Assembly: GCF_004364335.1 (NCBI RefSeq)
Contig: NZ_SOCR01000014.1
Location: 62,001 to 126,000 of the forward strand
Direction: 5' to 3'
DNA length: 64,000 bases
Origin: Pseudomonas graminis
GTDB taxonomy: Bacteria > Pseudomonadota > Gammaproteobacteria > Pseudomonadales > Pseudomonadaceae
Within the stretch, counting starts at the first letter, position 1. Each line of letters opens with the position of its first letter. Under the pieces are notes generated by a model. It had not been told where the DNA came from. It worked only from the letters and a program-made list of their open reading frames with translations, and did no database searches. Shown here piece by piece: positions 40,667 through 48,885 of the stretch. The position numbers were made by a program, and so were the translations under genes.

Positions 40667-42406
40667 ATGCGCGTGTCTGGCCAGCAACCCCCCGTTTCGT
40701 CACCCTCCATCGAACTTCAGCAACGCTCAAATTCGACGGCTGCCACCGGCCACGCTTCCGTGGGGCAGGGTCATCCTCAATCCGGTGAGGTCAGCGCAGC
40801 GGCGCTGACCCAAGCCCGTGAAATGAAGCATTTGCTCACGACCTACGTGAGCAGTCAGTTCCAGCCTTATAAAGATCGTCTGGATCCGGAATCAGGGCAC
40901 CGGGGAGAAATCGATCAAATCATAGAAAGCCGCGTCAACAAGCTGATGGAGGAGAACATCTCGTTCCAGGAGCTTGGAACGTTGATGGAAAAAGCCCAGA
41001 AAATGGACCGCAACGCTTCAATGGTGTCGGGAACAGCCGGCGGCGTGCCTTTTGCGGTGGCGTCGTCGATCCAGGCGGCCATTCCCGTGATCACGGGAAT
41101 CGGGGCAAACATACAAAACCCGGTGGCAAAAGCGGCAGCCCTGGGCACGATTTCACTCGCGGCGGCGTCAGTGATGGATCAGGTCGGCGGCGCTTCCATG
41201 AAGAAACTTCGAGAAGACGCGTACTACCTGCATGCGCCCGAGGACAAACTGCATGAGTCGTTGAACATCGCCCTGAAGACGATCGATACCACAGCGAACC
41301 TGGCCATCCAGAACGCCAAGGAGGCGCAGACGTTCACGATCCGGAATGGCATCAGGACGGCGGTTGGCCCGGTGGTGGCGGCGATCAATCCGAAGGCCGA
41401 GCCCATTGTGGACACAGCCCTTGCTATTGCGGGTGGTCTCGCTGCCGGTACCGGTACCGGGTACCTCGCCAACAGTCGGCGCACCGAGCAAGGCACCAGT
41501 GGCCCCGCGCTGCTGTTGGGACGAAGAGATGCCGAAGCCAAAGAGGATCTGAGTCAGGAAACCGAATGGATCGACGCGTTGAAGGCATTGCGGGACGCGA
41601 AAACTGTCCGTACGCCTCTCGCCAATGGAGTGGGACGTCTGGCCGACGCCGGCCGCACGTTGGTATCCGATCCGCTCGGGGCAGTGTCGAGAACCGCCAA
41701 AGCGACTTTCACCCCTTCCGGAGCCGCCAATGTCGCCACACTGACCGGTGGCTTCGCCGGATTGGAAGCCGGTAAAGGCGCTGTGGTCAACGCCTTGAGC
41801 CAGCAGCACCCTGCCCTGGGTTCATTGGCGAAACACGCCGTCAATACAGTGGGCGGCGCGGCTGTGTTCGGGGGCAACGCCGCTAGCGTCGCGGTCGCAG
41901 ACAAGGTGGTTGACGACTTGAGAGCGCGAGGCAAGAAAACAGCGGAGCCCACGACAGGCGCTACCGGGACCGCTGAGTCAGTGCATGAAGATCCGGCCGA
42001 CGCTACCGGGGAGACTCCCGGCGAACAGCCATCCCGTGTCAGCAGGCCTTCCAGTCAACGGTCCCAACGAGCGGCGTCTGATACGGCCTCTCTTTCGCGA
42101 ACCAGCCTCACAGGCAACCGGATCACGAGTGCGGAGAACTCGGCACCCTCCTCTACCAAGTCTCCAGTGGGCAGTGCTCGGGCAAGCCTCAAGGGTGAGC
42201 AAGCCCAGCCCACGATCAGCGCCGGACCCTCCAGCGAGGCGGCGCGGCCCGGGTCGAGGTCTTCGGCGGCACCTGCCCCGCTTCAGGCTCAAACCTCGGT
42301 GCGCGCAGATGATTCCTCGGATGACGACGCCAGCTATCACACTGCGACGTCGGGTTCGTCAGATGACGAATCGGTCTATCACACTCCGCCGCAAACGCCG
42401 GCTTGA
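40667..42406 (+). CDS. Candidate type III secreted effector, HrpL-controlled
   Basis: 579 residues. The first 50 are rich in Ser, Gln, Thr and Pro with few acidic residues (MRVSGQQPPVSSPSIELQQR), as in Hop secretion signals. Helical regions at 45 to 115 precede Gly/Ala-rich hydrophobic stretches at about 119 to 170, 231 to 268 and 370 to 430. The last 130 residues are Ser/Thr/Pro-rich and end in two related acidic motifs, SSDDDASYHTA and SSDDESVYHTPPQTP. The hrp box upstream supports the call. I did not recognise a named Hop family; membrane or pore activity is only suggested by the hydrophobic stretches. Confidence 0.75.
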   Translation: MRVSGQQPPVSSPSIELQQRSNSTAATGHASVGQGHPQSGEVSAAALTQAREMKHLLTTYVSSQFQPYKDRLDPESGHRGEIDQIIESRVNKLMEENISFQELGTLMEKAQKMDRNASMVSGTAGGVPFAVASSIQAAIPVITGIGANIQNPVAKAAALGTISLAAASVMDQVGGASMKKLREDAYYLHAPEDKLHESLNIALKTIDTTANLAIQNAKEAQTFTIRNGIRTAVGPVVAAINPKAEPIVDTALAIAGGLAAGTGTGYLANSRRTEQGTSGPALLLGRRDAEAKEDLSQETEWIDALKALRDAKTVRTPLANGVGRLADAGRTLVSDPLGAVSRTAKATFTPSGAANVATLTGGFAGLEAGKGAVVNALSQQHPALGSLAKHAVNTVGGAAVFGGNAASVAVADKVVDDLRARGKKTAEPTTGATGTAESVHEDPADATGETPGEQPSRVSRPSSQRSQRAASDTASLSRTSLTGNRITSAENSAPSSTKSPVGSARASLKGEQAQPTISAGPSSEAARPGSRSSAAPAPLQAQTSVRADDSSDDDASYHTATSGSSDDESVYHTPPQTPA

Positions 42407-42717
42407 GGGAGTCGGACGATAAGGTGTGAAACCGCCGGCCGCCGTCTTCAAACGGCTGCCGGCAGGCCTGATGCTCCTGCTGCTAGACGCGATCCCCCGT
42501 GTGCAGCGGCAGACAGGAAGATTTAATGATCCAGGAAATCAAGATGTGGCAGATCCTATTGTTTAAGTTCAGAAGCTTCCTACGCCATCGCGGGAGGTTG
42601 GGACCTAGGGTGCCCGCTTGGGTCATGAAATACTCAGTTTCCAAATTTCTTGCACTCGCTTAACCATGATAAAAAGCGAGCGGCGTCCCAAGCTGGGAAT
42701 TGTCAGGGAGACGTTGA
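42407..42717. other. Gap after the effector with a hairpin
   Basis: A long imperfect hairpin, GCCGGCCGCCGT against ACGGCTGCCGGC with one mismatch, stands at 42434-42463, 28 bases past the effector stop, and may stop transcription though no T run follows. The rest has no sound gene. A frame at 42471-42563 ending TGRFNDPGNQDVADPIV is reminiscent of Rhs-tip sequence but too short to call. Confidence 0.5.
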
Positions 42718-42924
42718 ATGTTCTTTTGGCATATCGTGCCCTCGTGGCATCAGATCGAAGATCGGATAAGGAAGGAAATGGGCTACCAAGGTGGTGCTCA
42801 GTTTAGAAATCATTGGGGCGAGCCTGCCCCGTCCCTCAGCCTGAACATCCGCCGTGTCGAAAGCGTCAGGTCTGCGTTTTATCAAGCTGAATGGCAGGCG
42901 GGCATTGCAGCTGTTGAGGACTAA
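42718..42924 (+). CDS. Small ORF preceding an Imm35-like gene
   Basis: 68 residues (MFFWHIVPSWHQIEDRIRKE). GGGAGACGTTGA precedes the ATG, and the stop is three bases before the next ATG, so it is likely translated with it. It could be a remnant of a toxin C-terminus kept with its immunity gene. No motif recognised. Confidence 0.45.
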   Translation: MFFWHIVPSWHQIEDRIRKEMGYQGGAQFRNHWGEPAPSLSLNIRRVESVRSAFYQAEWQAGIAAVED

Positions 42925-42927
42925 TTG

Positions 42928-43200
42928 ATGTTCGACTATGAATATGCTCTGAATAAGGCGAAAGAGTATCTTGAGGATTCAGAGATACCTTTGCAGATTA
43001 CGTATGAAGGTGAGTTCGCGGAGGGGTGGTTCTTTTGCTATCAGTCAGCTGAGTATTTACGAACTGGTGATTCGGCTGATCAGCTGGCGGGAAATAGCCC
43101 ATTTCTGATTGACCGTAATACCGGTGAGTTGTTCGAGCTGGCGACCGCTAAGCCTGTAGCAGAGTACGTTGATGGTTACCTTCAAGAGCGCTATGCGTAG
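42928..43200 (+). CDS. Imm35/YrhB-like immunity protein
   Basis: 90 residues from ATG 42928 (GAGGA eight bases before). The pattern of the Imm35 family is visible: AKEYLEDSEIPLQITYEGEF, AEGWFFCYQSAEYLRTGD, LAGNSPFLIDRNTGELFELA, KPVAEYVDGYL. Such proteins neutralise polymorphic toxins. No intact toxin gene lies beside it, so it appears orphaned. Confidence 0.7.
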   Translation: MFDYEYALNKAKEYLEDSEIPLQITYEGEFAEGWFFCYQSAEYLRTGDSADQLAGNSPFLIDRNTGELFELATAKPVAEYVDGYLQERYA

Positions 43201-43205
43201 TAAAT

Positions 43206-43331
43206 ATGCGTGACTATAAAACAGCCTATTTGAGTCACAAAGGCGTAGGTATAAAAGTGGCTTACGATACGGCGATAGATTGGGACGTGACCGGCTATTC
43301 AACTAACACCGCAAAGAATCCTAAGCCATGA
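43206..43331 (+). CDS. Short ORF, possible toxin C-terminal remnant
   Basis: 41 codons beginning MRDYKTAYLSHKGVGIKVAY and ending DVTGYSTNTAKNPKP. Its stop overlaps the following immunity-like ATG by four bases. The Asn/Pro/Lys end and coupling to an immunity gene fit the last residues of a polymorphic toxin. There is no Shine-Dalgarno of note, so it may not be translated by itself. Confidence 0.4.
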   Translation: MRDYKTAYLSHKGVGIKVAYDTAIDWDVTGYSTNTAKNPKP

Positions 43332-43648
43332 AAACTGATTACCACCTCATTGAAAACAACCTCAGCTTCGTCCTCGCAGAGCTTGGATCTCAGCCGGAAG
43401 TGGCTTCGTTCTTCCCCCCCGAATCCTTATCTTATCAGGAGCAAATTGATCAGTTGTCTGAGTGGGTGAATGGCGCGGGAGAGTATGGTCTGGCGTATGA
43501 AAACGTCGTTTCCATGCTTGAAGTGCTACCTTTCACGTTATCGGGTAAGGCGGCAATAAAACTTCTGGAGGTCGGTTTGATTTTTGGTTTCAAGACTGAG
43601 TCAGAGTCAGATAAAGGATTCGACCGACGCTATTTGCAGGAATCGTGA
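43328..43648 (+). CDS. MafI-like immunity protein
   Basis: 106 residues. The central segment LSEWVNGAGEYGLAYENVVS, then MLEVLPFTLSGKAAIKLLEV, follows the MafI immunity pattern (a G/E-Y-G-L-A block then a long helix). It is acidic and small, as usual for cytosolic immunity proteins. It lies directly behind the possible toxin tail. Confidence 0.6.
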   Translation: MKTDYHLIENNLSFVLAELGSQPEVASFFPPESLSYQEQIDQLSEWVNGAGEYGLAYENVVSMLEVLPFTLSGKAAIKLLEVGLIFGFKTESESDKGFDRRYLQES

Positions 43649-43857
43649 TTCACTCTGTATGCAAGGCAGAGCCCACTCATACCGGGTGGGTCGCTTGCCT
43701 TGAATCATATATAAAAGGGAAAAAGCGGTGGAGTATTCGGCTTTTCTGTATCGACTTGCCCGTGCGGCGCCCAGTTTTTAAGAGTTCTAGCTACAGCTTC
43801 GAGGCTGCGCCGTTCGGAACCAGAAGCACCTTTGCGTTACTAGGAAGCGAGTATTAA
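43645..43857 (+). pseudogene. Possible second toxin C-terminal remnant
   Basis: A 70-codon frame whose last third, SSSYSFEAAPFGTRSTFALL followed by GSEY, reads like a protein C-terminus, while its first part spans a hairpin and looks non-coding. It stops just before the immunity-like gene at 43864. I take only about 43785-43857 as a relic of coding sequence. Confidence 0.35.
43663..43703. other. Long hairpin after the MafI-like gene
   Basis: caaggcagagcccac pairs with gtgggtcgcttgccttg with one or two bulges around a 9-base loop. It starts 15 bases past the stop and could terminate transcription or mark a rearrangement point. No T run follows. Confidence 0.45.
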
Positions 43858-43863
43858 GTCGAT

Positions 43864-44202
43864 ATGATGATAAAAAGATATACGGCAGCATTTTTGATTC
43901 CTGTCGGCGCACGTAAAATTTTAGGCGAAGATGGTTGGGAGTTTGACAGCCCTGAACGGCTATCCAAGGGGCTTGCAGATCACCTGATTGCCGCACTGAG
44001 ACTAGACTTTGCTGAGAGGTACTCAGGGATCAAAAGATACATAGGCGACAATATCAGCATGTCCATATTTCTTGACGATAAAAATGAGATAGAGAATATT
44101 TACTTTCAGTTTTACGGGAGCTCGCTGAAAGCGCTAGAACAGCTATACCAAGATCCCCAAGTGTCTTCTAAAGCCGAAATAATCATGCCTGAAAAAGAAT
44201 GA
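43864..44202 (+). CDS. Unknown small protein, immunity-like by context
   Basis: 112 residues (MMIKRYTAAFLIPVGARKIL). An alpha/beta protein with an acidic C-terminal half (SIFLDDKNEIENIYFQFYGS). No family recognised. Size and position after a possible toxin tail, in line with two other immunity-like genes, suggest the same role. Confidence 0.55.
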   Translation: MMIKRYTAAFLIPVGARKILGEDGWEFDSPERLSKGLADHLIAALRLDFAERYSGIKRYIGDNISMSIFLDDKNEIENIYFQFYGSSLKALEQLYQDPQVSSKAEIIMPEKE

Positions 44203-44232
44203 ATACTTTCTACGGGCACCAGCTTCACACCC

Positions 44233-44475
44233 GTGTGGAAGACCAACGCCGCCAGCGTCGCGGTCGCAGACAAGTTGGTTGAGGATTCGATGCCGCGAGG
44301 CAGGACAACGGCCGCACCCATCACAGACGCCATAGAGAACGCTCAATTATCTTCCAGGGACCTCCGGTCAGATAAGTCCTCGGATGACGACGCATCCAGC
44401 TATCACACTGCGGCGTAGGGTTCGTCAAATGACGAATCCACCCGCCACACTCCGCCGCGAACGCCGGATGAGTGA
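44233..44475 (+). pseudogene. Truncated duplicate of the effector 3' end
   Basis: TNAASVAVADKLVEDSMPRG matches the effector segment GNAASVAVADKVVDDLRARG, and after an internal deletion KSSDDDASSYHTAA then a stop, then GSSNDESTRHTPPRTP match the effector's last 30 residues. The stop at 44416-44418 and loss of everything upstream make it a relic. It marks the far end of the immunity-gene segment, so that segment is flanked by related sequence. Confidence 0.85.
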
Positions 44476-44491
44476 GTCTTCGGAAGACGCG

Positions 44492-45241
44492 CTAGTGCTG
44501 CACGTGCTTACCCGCTTGGCTGTCAGTCGGCCGGAATTCTACCGTTGCGCCCAAGGTCTCCAGCCGGTGGCACAACTGGCGCAGTTGAAGTTTTGTGCCG
44601 CTTCCGGCCTTGAATTCAGATATTTCGGCAAGTGCCAGCGCTTCTTTCAATGACAATCCGCGTGCCTTGCTGACTAGCTGAACGACCTTGAGCTTGTGGA
44701 GACCCGAGGCAATAACGATCAAGTCGCCGCTTTCAAAATCTGCCGGGGCATAAGTACTGATTTCGGGCAGCGACTGCTCCAAGCGCCCTGGTTCCTGACG
44801 GGCCTCGATTACCTCATGCCAGTACTGATTCGCAAGGCCGGCCTCAGCCATGATCAGGCGAATGAATTCTGTGGAGTCATCACTGACCGCTGCCAACGCT
44901 TCCAGCAAACGGCGAAAAGCCATAAGGCTAGATGCTATCTGTACTGCATCCCACCGGCCTGCGCCGTGAGCAGCGGTATAGACGGGATAACCGCTTGGGG
45001 ATTCGGTTGCTGCGATAAAAACCGGATCATCCAGCCCGGTCATGGCGAGAACGTACCAGTCGGGATTCCATCCGCCGTCAGCTTCGGATACCAGGTTTTC
45101 GCCCGTATTCCCGAGCGTCCGGAAGTCGGCCTGAAAATCATCAAGACGATCAAATGTGGCGTAGTGCATGGGCAGAAGAGGATCGCCCACCACGATGCCA
45201 TGAGTTAGAAACTCGTGAACGCCTTCATGGGCCAACTTCAT
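44492..45241 (-). CDS. SUKH (SMI1/KNR4)-like protein with L7/L12-like C-terminal domain
   Basis: 249 residues. Residues 15 to 125 show SUKH traits: LGNTGENLVSEADGGWNPDW, YVLAMTGLDDPVFIAATESP, YPVYTAAHGAGRWDAVQIA. The C-terminal 75 residues contain LHKLKVVQLVSKARGLSLKE then ALALAE, which resembles the ribosomal L7/L12 C-terminal domain (K..vik.vr..tgLgLkEAk.lve). SUKH proteins are immunity proteins. The role of the L12-like domain is unknown. Confidence 0.65.
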   Translation of the reverse strand: MKLAHEGVHEFLTHGIVVGDPLLPMHYATFDRLDDFQADFRTLGNTGENLVSEADGGWNPDWYVLAMTGLDDPVFIAATESPSGYPVYTAAHGAGRWDAVQIASSLMAFRRLLEALAAVSDDSTEFIRLIMAEAGLANQYWHEVIEARQEPGRLEQSLPEISTYAPADFESGDLIVIASGLHKLKVVQLVSKARGLSLKEALALAEISEFKAGSGTKLQLRQLCHRLETLGATVEFRPTDSQAGKHVQH

Positions 45242-45383
45242 GGGTCACTCAGTTTTCATACGGGTTTACGTGCACCCTAACGGTATAGGCACCCGCCCTG
45301 CAAACAGTGCACCCCAAAATGCGTCGCGGTGTTGTGAATACATAACCTGATCTGGGTAAGGTCATTTAAGCAGGTCGCCCCCA

Positions 45384-45818
45384 TCAAGCATTACTCTTCG
45401 AACCCAGTGTTTTCAAAAGTGTATGGCGACTCCACGGCCCGCAGTATCCTGGAAGATGCGCAATGACTTGGTAACAGCAACGCTTATACCAGTCAGCCAC
45501 GCCGTCATCGAGGGTCTCAATAAGTGCTTCCCGGCAGGCACGCGTCATAGCCAGCGCCTCAAGTCGGTGCAAAAGCTCAGTGCCGAGTTTCCGCCCCCGC
45601 CAAGCTGCATCTACCCACAGGTAACTGATAAAAAGACGGCCGAACTCGGTGCGACCGGTGACGCCGCCTATCAAGATTTCATCTTCCAACACTGTGCAAG
45701 CGATAGGGTTCGCGACGCCGCCCTGCTCACGGGACAAGTTCTGACCGTGTTTTATGACGCCATCAGAGACGGCTTGCAGATGCTGTTCGTGAATGCCGCA
45801 TGTTTGCCATTGCCTCAT
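45384..45818 (-). CDS. GNAT-family N-acetyltransferase
   Basis: 144 residues. The acetyl-CoA site lies in FISYLWVDAAWRGRKLGTEL (RGRKLG fits the Q/R-x-x-G-x-G/A loop), with IETLDDGVADWYKRCCYQVI near the end. Complete and standard in size. Substrate unknown. Confidence 0.88.
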   Translation of the reverse strand: MRQWQTCGIHEQHLQAVSDGVIKHGQNLSREQGGVANPIACTVLEDEILIGGVTGRTEFGRLFISYLWVDAAWRGRKLGTELLHRLEALAMTRACREALIETLDDGVADWYKRCCYQVIAHLPGYCGPWSRHTLLKTLGSKSNA

Positions 45819-45967
45819 GTCGTTTCCTTATGTCCGGTCTACCCACATCTCGTGCAAGTGCCGTTCCTATGGGCGTTCGATTGGCTGCTTATGGCCGACA
45901 GCTGCCCCTCACGGCCAAAATCCCATACCGCTCGCGACGATAACGAGCTGGCAGGTAGTTCTCGCCT

Positions 45968-46338
45968 TCATCCCGGCTGAACGACAGTCCATCCTTTGCC
46001 TTTACTCGACGACGCTTTATCACCTGTCATGCACACGCCAACCTGAAGACGCTTCATTTTCTCAAGTATTTGAGGACTCAGCGCTTGACCATATAGTTGG
46101 GACAGTTTGGCACTACGAGCGATGGACTCCTGATAGTTTCGGCTGGCTTCGGCTTCGCAGCTATCGATGTCGGCTTTGAACATGGCCTACTGGGAGGAGT
46201 AATCCACTCCCGGTTTCTCGAATCTGGTGCCTTCGTAACTTTGACGGCGGTAGTCGATTTGGGCCGTTGGCGTAGAGGGAGTGGAGGTAAATCCGCCAAG
46301 AGTAGCAAGATGGGATACCGCGGCGCATATGAGTACAT
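45968..46338 (-). pseudogene. Probable broken small gene
   Basis: The minus strand carries an 86-codon frame from 46338 with a hydrophobic start (YPILLLLADLPPLPL), then a second frame from about 46183 to 45968 with a credible sequence (DIDSCEAEASRNYQESIARS). A stop codon lies just before the second frame's ATG. A frameshift in a small secreted-type protein would explain both. Identity unknown. Confidence 0.35.
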
Positions 46339-46365
46339 CGCATTTCGGTTTCACCGCGCGGCCTT

Positions 46366-46839
46366 TTAGGCGCCCCCGTCGAGGTCGTGCATTTGGGCCA
46401 CTATGTTCATAAAGACCCAGGCATCCCCCTTGTCGTACGTCTCCAAGGCTTCGCTGCCGCCGATAAACGGGTACGGCTGCGGGATATAGACTTGGTCTTC
46501 AGCAAGGGGGCCCAGGTGCCGGAACAACTCGGCGACGTGATCCGAGTCCAGGACATACAGCTCGAACCCCGGCTCTTTCAGTACTTCCGCTTCAAAGTCT
46601 TCGACTGACGGGTGGCTTCCGTACGACTTTGCCGCGCACTTGAAAGGGTGCAGCACGAGGTACTCTGAGTCGTGTGGGTTGCGAAGAAAGAAATGGCCTA
46701 GGCTTGAGTAACCAACAACCTCTGTGTGGTTCGGGAAGCTGGCGGCCCACGCGCCCAAATCGCTCGAGGGTCGAACCGAAAAGAGTGTGTAGAGAACTGG
46801 TTCGGATGGCTTTCCGAATATTTTGGAGAAAAGTCCCAA
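46366..46839 (-). CDS. DUF1851/Tdi1-like immunity protein
   Basis: 157 residues starting with TTG 46839, with GAGGTG nine bases upstream. It contains FPNHTEVVGYSSLGHFFLRN, PHDSEYLVLHPFKCAAKSYG and a conserved-looking end, QPYPFIGGSEALETYDKGDA. The layout resembles T6SS immunity proteins of the Tdi1/DUF1851 group. No cognate effector is adjacent. Confidence 0.55.
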   Translation of the reverse strand: MGLFSKIFGKPSEPVLYTLFSVRPSSDLGAWAASFPNHTEVVGYSSLGHFFLRNPHDSEYLVLHPFKCAAKSYGSHPSVEDFEAEVLKEPGFELYVLDSDHVAELFRHLGPLAEDQVYIPQPYPFIGGSEALETYDKGDAWVFMNIVAQMHDLDGGA

Positions 46840-47042
46840 GGTGACACCTCAAGTTGAGCGCTTGGTAGCAAGAACGCGCGTGTAAATTTCGTGGTCGAAA
46901 ACGACAGGCCGCCCTATTCGATTTAGCGGCCTGCCGCCGATCTCACGTCTCGTCGCAACGACTTTGAAGTCGTCCTGGCTGGAGCCGGAAACCGTGCCTT
47001 GCTTGCACTGCCACGTGCGGGTGCTCGGGCAGTTTAAGGCGA

Positions 47043-47621
47043 TTACCCCGCGGGGTCCTGACGAGATTCCACCTCAAAGCGATAGTTGATATCCACCTCG
47101 CTGGCATCTACCGGCAGAGCGGTTTTGGTCAGTACAAACTCGAATGCTGGCTCGAAGTATTCATCACGCAGGATTTCACCTGCCAGCACTTCCACTTCAT
47201 ACCAACCATTCTCGACTTCAATAGTCGGCCTGTTTGATTGCTCATAACGCTCGAGCAACTCATCGAGATTCTCATCCGTGAATGCCTGCAGAATACGCCA
47301 CGTGAACAAATGTATGCGACCGTGCTCGACACGCAGCGAATAACCGCTGCGACGATGCTGAACCCGACCTTCATGCCGGAGCATTTCAGGTTCAACGCCG
47401 GCCAACGTGAAAACCACAGTGTAAGGATGGTTTTCCACACCGGCGAGCGGGATGAGGACGCCATCGAGAACAGCCTTGTCGCCGCTGTCATTGGACACAA
47501 ACTCGCCAGCCAGATCGTCGGCAAGTTGATGCTCTTGCTTGAAGCGCCTCAGCAGTTGAAGGTCACCGAGCAAAAAGTAGTCAATCAGGTCGTTAAGGAC
47601 CTCGGAAAACATATATTGCAT
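47043..47621 (-). CDS. Unknown 192-residue protein in the immunity cluster
   Basis: Begins MQYMFSEVLNDLIDYFLLGD. The middle has RRSGYSLRVEHGRIHLFTWR then ILQAFTDENLDELLERY. The protein is acidic and alpha/beta, and the ATG has AGGAA upstream. No family is recognised with confidence; its neighbours suggest an immunity role. Confidence 0.6.
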   Translation of the reverse strand: MQYMFSEVLNDLIDYFLLGDLQLLRRFKQEHQLADDLAGEFVSNDSGDKAVLDGVLIPLAGVENHPYTVVFTLAGVEPEMLRHEGRVQHRRSGYSLRVEHGRIHLFTWRILQAFTDENLDELLERYEQSNRPTIEVENGWYEVEVLAGEILRDEYFEPAFEFVLTKTALPVDASEVDINYRFEVESRQDPAG

Positions 47622-47771
47622 AAGTGGAGATTCCTGGTGTCACAGCGCCAAAATAAGATGCAGCCAGTCAGCGTTGCTCCGTAATTCATCGCCTAATACT
47701 GGGCTTACGTGCGCCCTGAAGGCATAAGCATCTGGGCTGCAATCGTCAGTCTTAGCCAACAGTTGCTTGAG

Positions 47772-48218
47772 TCAGATGTTGCTCAAGCACATCACGTGCG
47801 TGGCATGCTCATGATCTGTTCGCATGAAGCCGCACTTCAGATAAAACGCGTCGCCGGCGGCGGTATCGGTGAAAAGGCACACGCTCTGAAAGCGCAGAGC
47901 GGCATGTGCAACAAGCGCCTTTACCTATGTCTGTCCCGCGTGGTGCCGCCTTGATGAAGCGCTGACATAGACCCGTCGCAACCTCGCCATGTTCTTTTCG
48001 GCGTAGGGATCAACTGAAAGGCCTCCGATGGCTATTAGCTGCTGGTTTCGGTATGCGGCCATAAGACATTCTCCAGGGGCATTGAAGCGATTGATCCCGG
48101 AGTCCCACTCGGTAATCAGCCGGGTCAGAAACTTGAAACCTTCTTCAACAGCCTCTTTCTCCAGCACCTGAATCTGCGGAGGAAGATGGGTGATCAGTTG
48201 AATGTCGATTTGGCCCAT
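47772..48218 (-). pseudogene. GNAT acetyltransferase interrupted by an in-frame TAG
   Basis: The first 97 codons from 48218 are a GNAT N-terminal half (MAAYRNQQLIAIGGLSVDPY, ARLRRVYVSASSRRHHAG). After one TAG, the same frame continues with VKALVAHAALRFQSVCLFTD and YLKCGFMRTDHEHATHVM, the expected GNAT C-terminus. One stop plus local damage at the CoA loop inactivates it. Confidence 0.8.
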
Positions 48219-48362
48219 GGATCTTCCTTGATTGGGTGGAGAGCTATCTGGCTTAGTTGGGGCTCTTGAGGTGCATTGCTATTGGCAATACAGGTAGCGG
48301 CTGTTCGACTTGGGAAGACCAGCGTTCAATTTGAGGTCGGCACCCTTCTTCAGAGTGAGGCG

Positions 48363-48803
48363 TCAGTACAGGCCTGTGGCGCTATCAGGCTCGCGAACCG
48401 GAACCTGGTGCACGCTGACCATGTTGTAGTTGAGCATAAAGCCAACACCACCCTCGGACTCCATCACCTGAGCCACCCAGCCAATAGGATTGATGAACAA
48501 AGAGTTGTCGTGGTTGAGGACTCCTACAGCAGCAGTCGTCTCATCATAATCCCAAACGACATCGCCCCAGTGCCAGCCTTGCCCTTCTACGTACTGGTTA
48601 CCTAGCAACGCTCCAAGCGCGTACATTTCCTCCTCGGACAGCGTTGTGCCAGTCGCTTTGCAATTGCGCACCCGCTCCGTAATCGCCGCAACCACATCGG
48701 CCGGCGCATCATCTCCAGTAAGGCCGAGTAAGGCGAGTCCCTGGCGACTCAGCACTTTGATCTGCTCTACCAACTCGGCGGACACTTTGCTTATTTCAGC
48801 CAT
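48363..48803 (-). CDS. Unknown protein, weak DUF3806/immunity-like pattern
   Basis: 146 residues from ATG 48803 (GGAG 9 bases upstream). MYALGALLGNQYVEGQGWHW then GDVVWDYDETTAAVGVLNHD and SLFINPIGWVAQVM recall the DUF3806 pattern (lG..lG....GW.W ... fi.P). Small, acidic, in a cluster of similar genes. The family call is tentative. Confidence 0.55.
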   Translation of the reverse strand: MAEISKVSAELVEQIKVLSRQGLALLGLTGDDAPADVVAAITERVRNCKATGTTLSEEEMYALGALLGNQYVEGQGWHWGDVVWDYDETTAAVGVLNHDNSLFINPIGWVAQVMESEGGVGFMLNYNMVSVHQVPVREPDSATGLY

Positions 48804-48885
48804 TCTTGTTTCTCCATTAAAAAACTGCACAGCCCAACCAAGATTTCGCAAGCCTGCACTGCGCCTAGCACCCGCTTGATCGGTG

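Noticed and set aside
42471..42563. Short frame ending TGRFNDPGNQDVADPIV that resembles an Rhs tip (TGRF...DPI)
   Set aside because: Only about 30 codons, no upstream Rhs sequence and imperfect match; kept as a hint only.
42618..42806. 62-codon plus-strand ORF
   Set aside because: It overlaps the 42718 ORF in another frame and has no supporting signal; the latter has a better ribosome-binding site and coupling.
43645..43857. Full 70-codon ORF as an intact gene
   Set aside because: Its first half crosses a hairpin and has no sensible protein character; only the end is kept as a possible relic.
45423..45980. 185-codon plus-strand ORF
   Set aside because: It is the opposite strand of the GNAT gene, which has clear family motifs.
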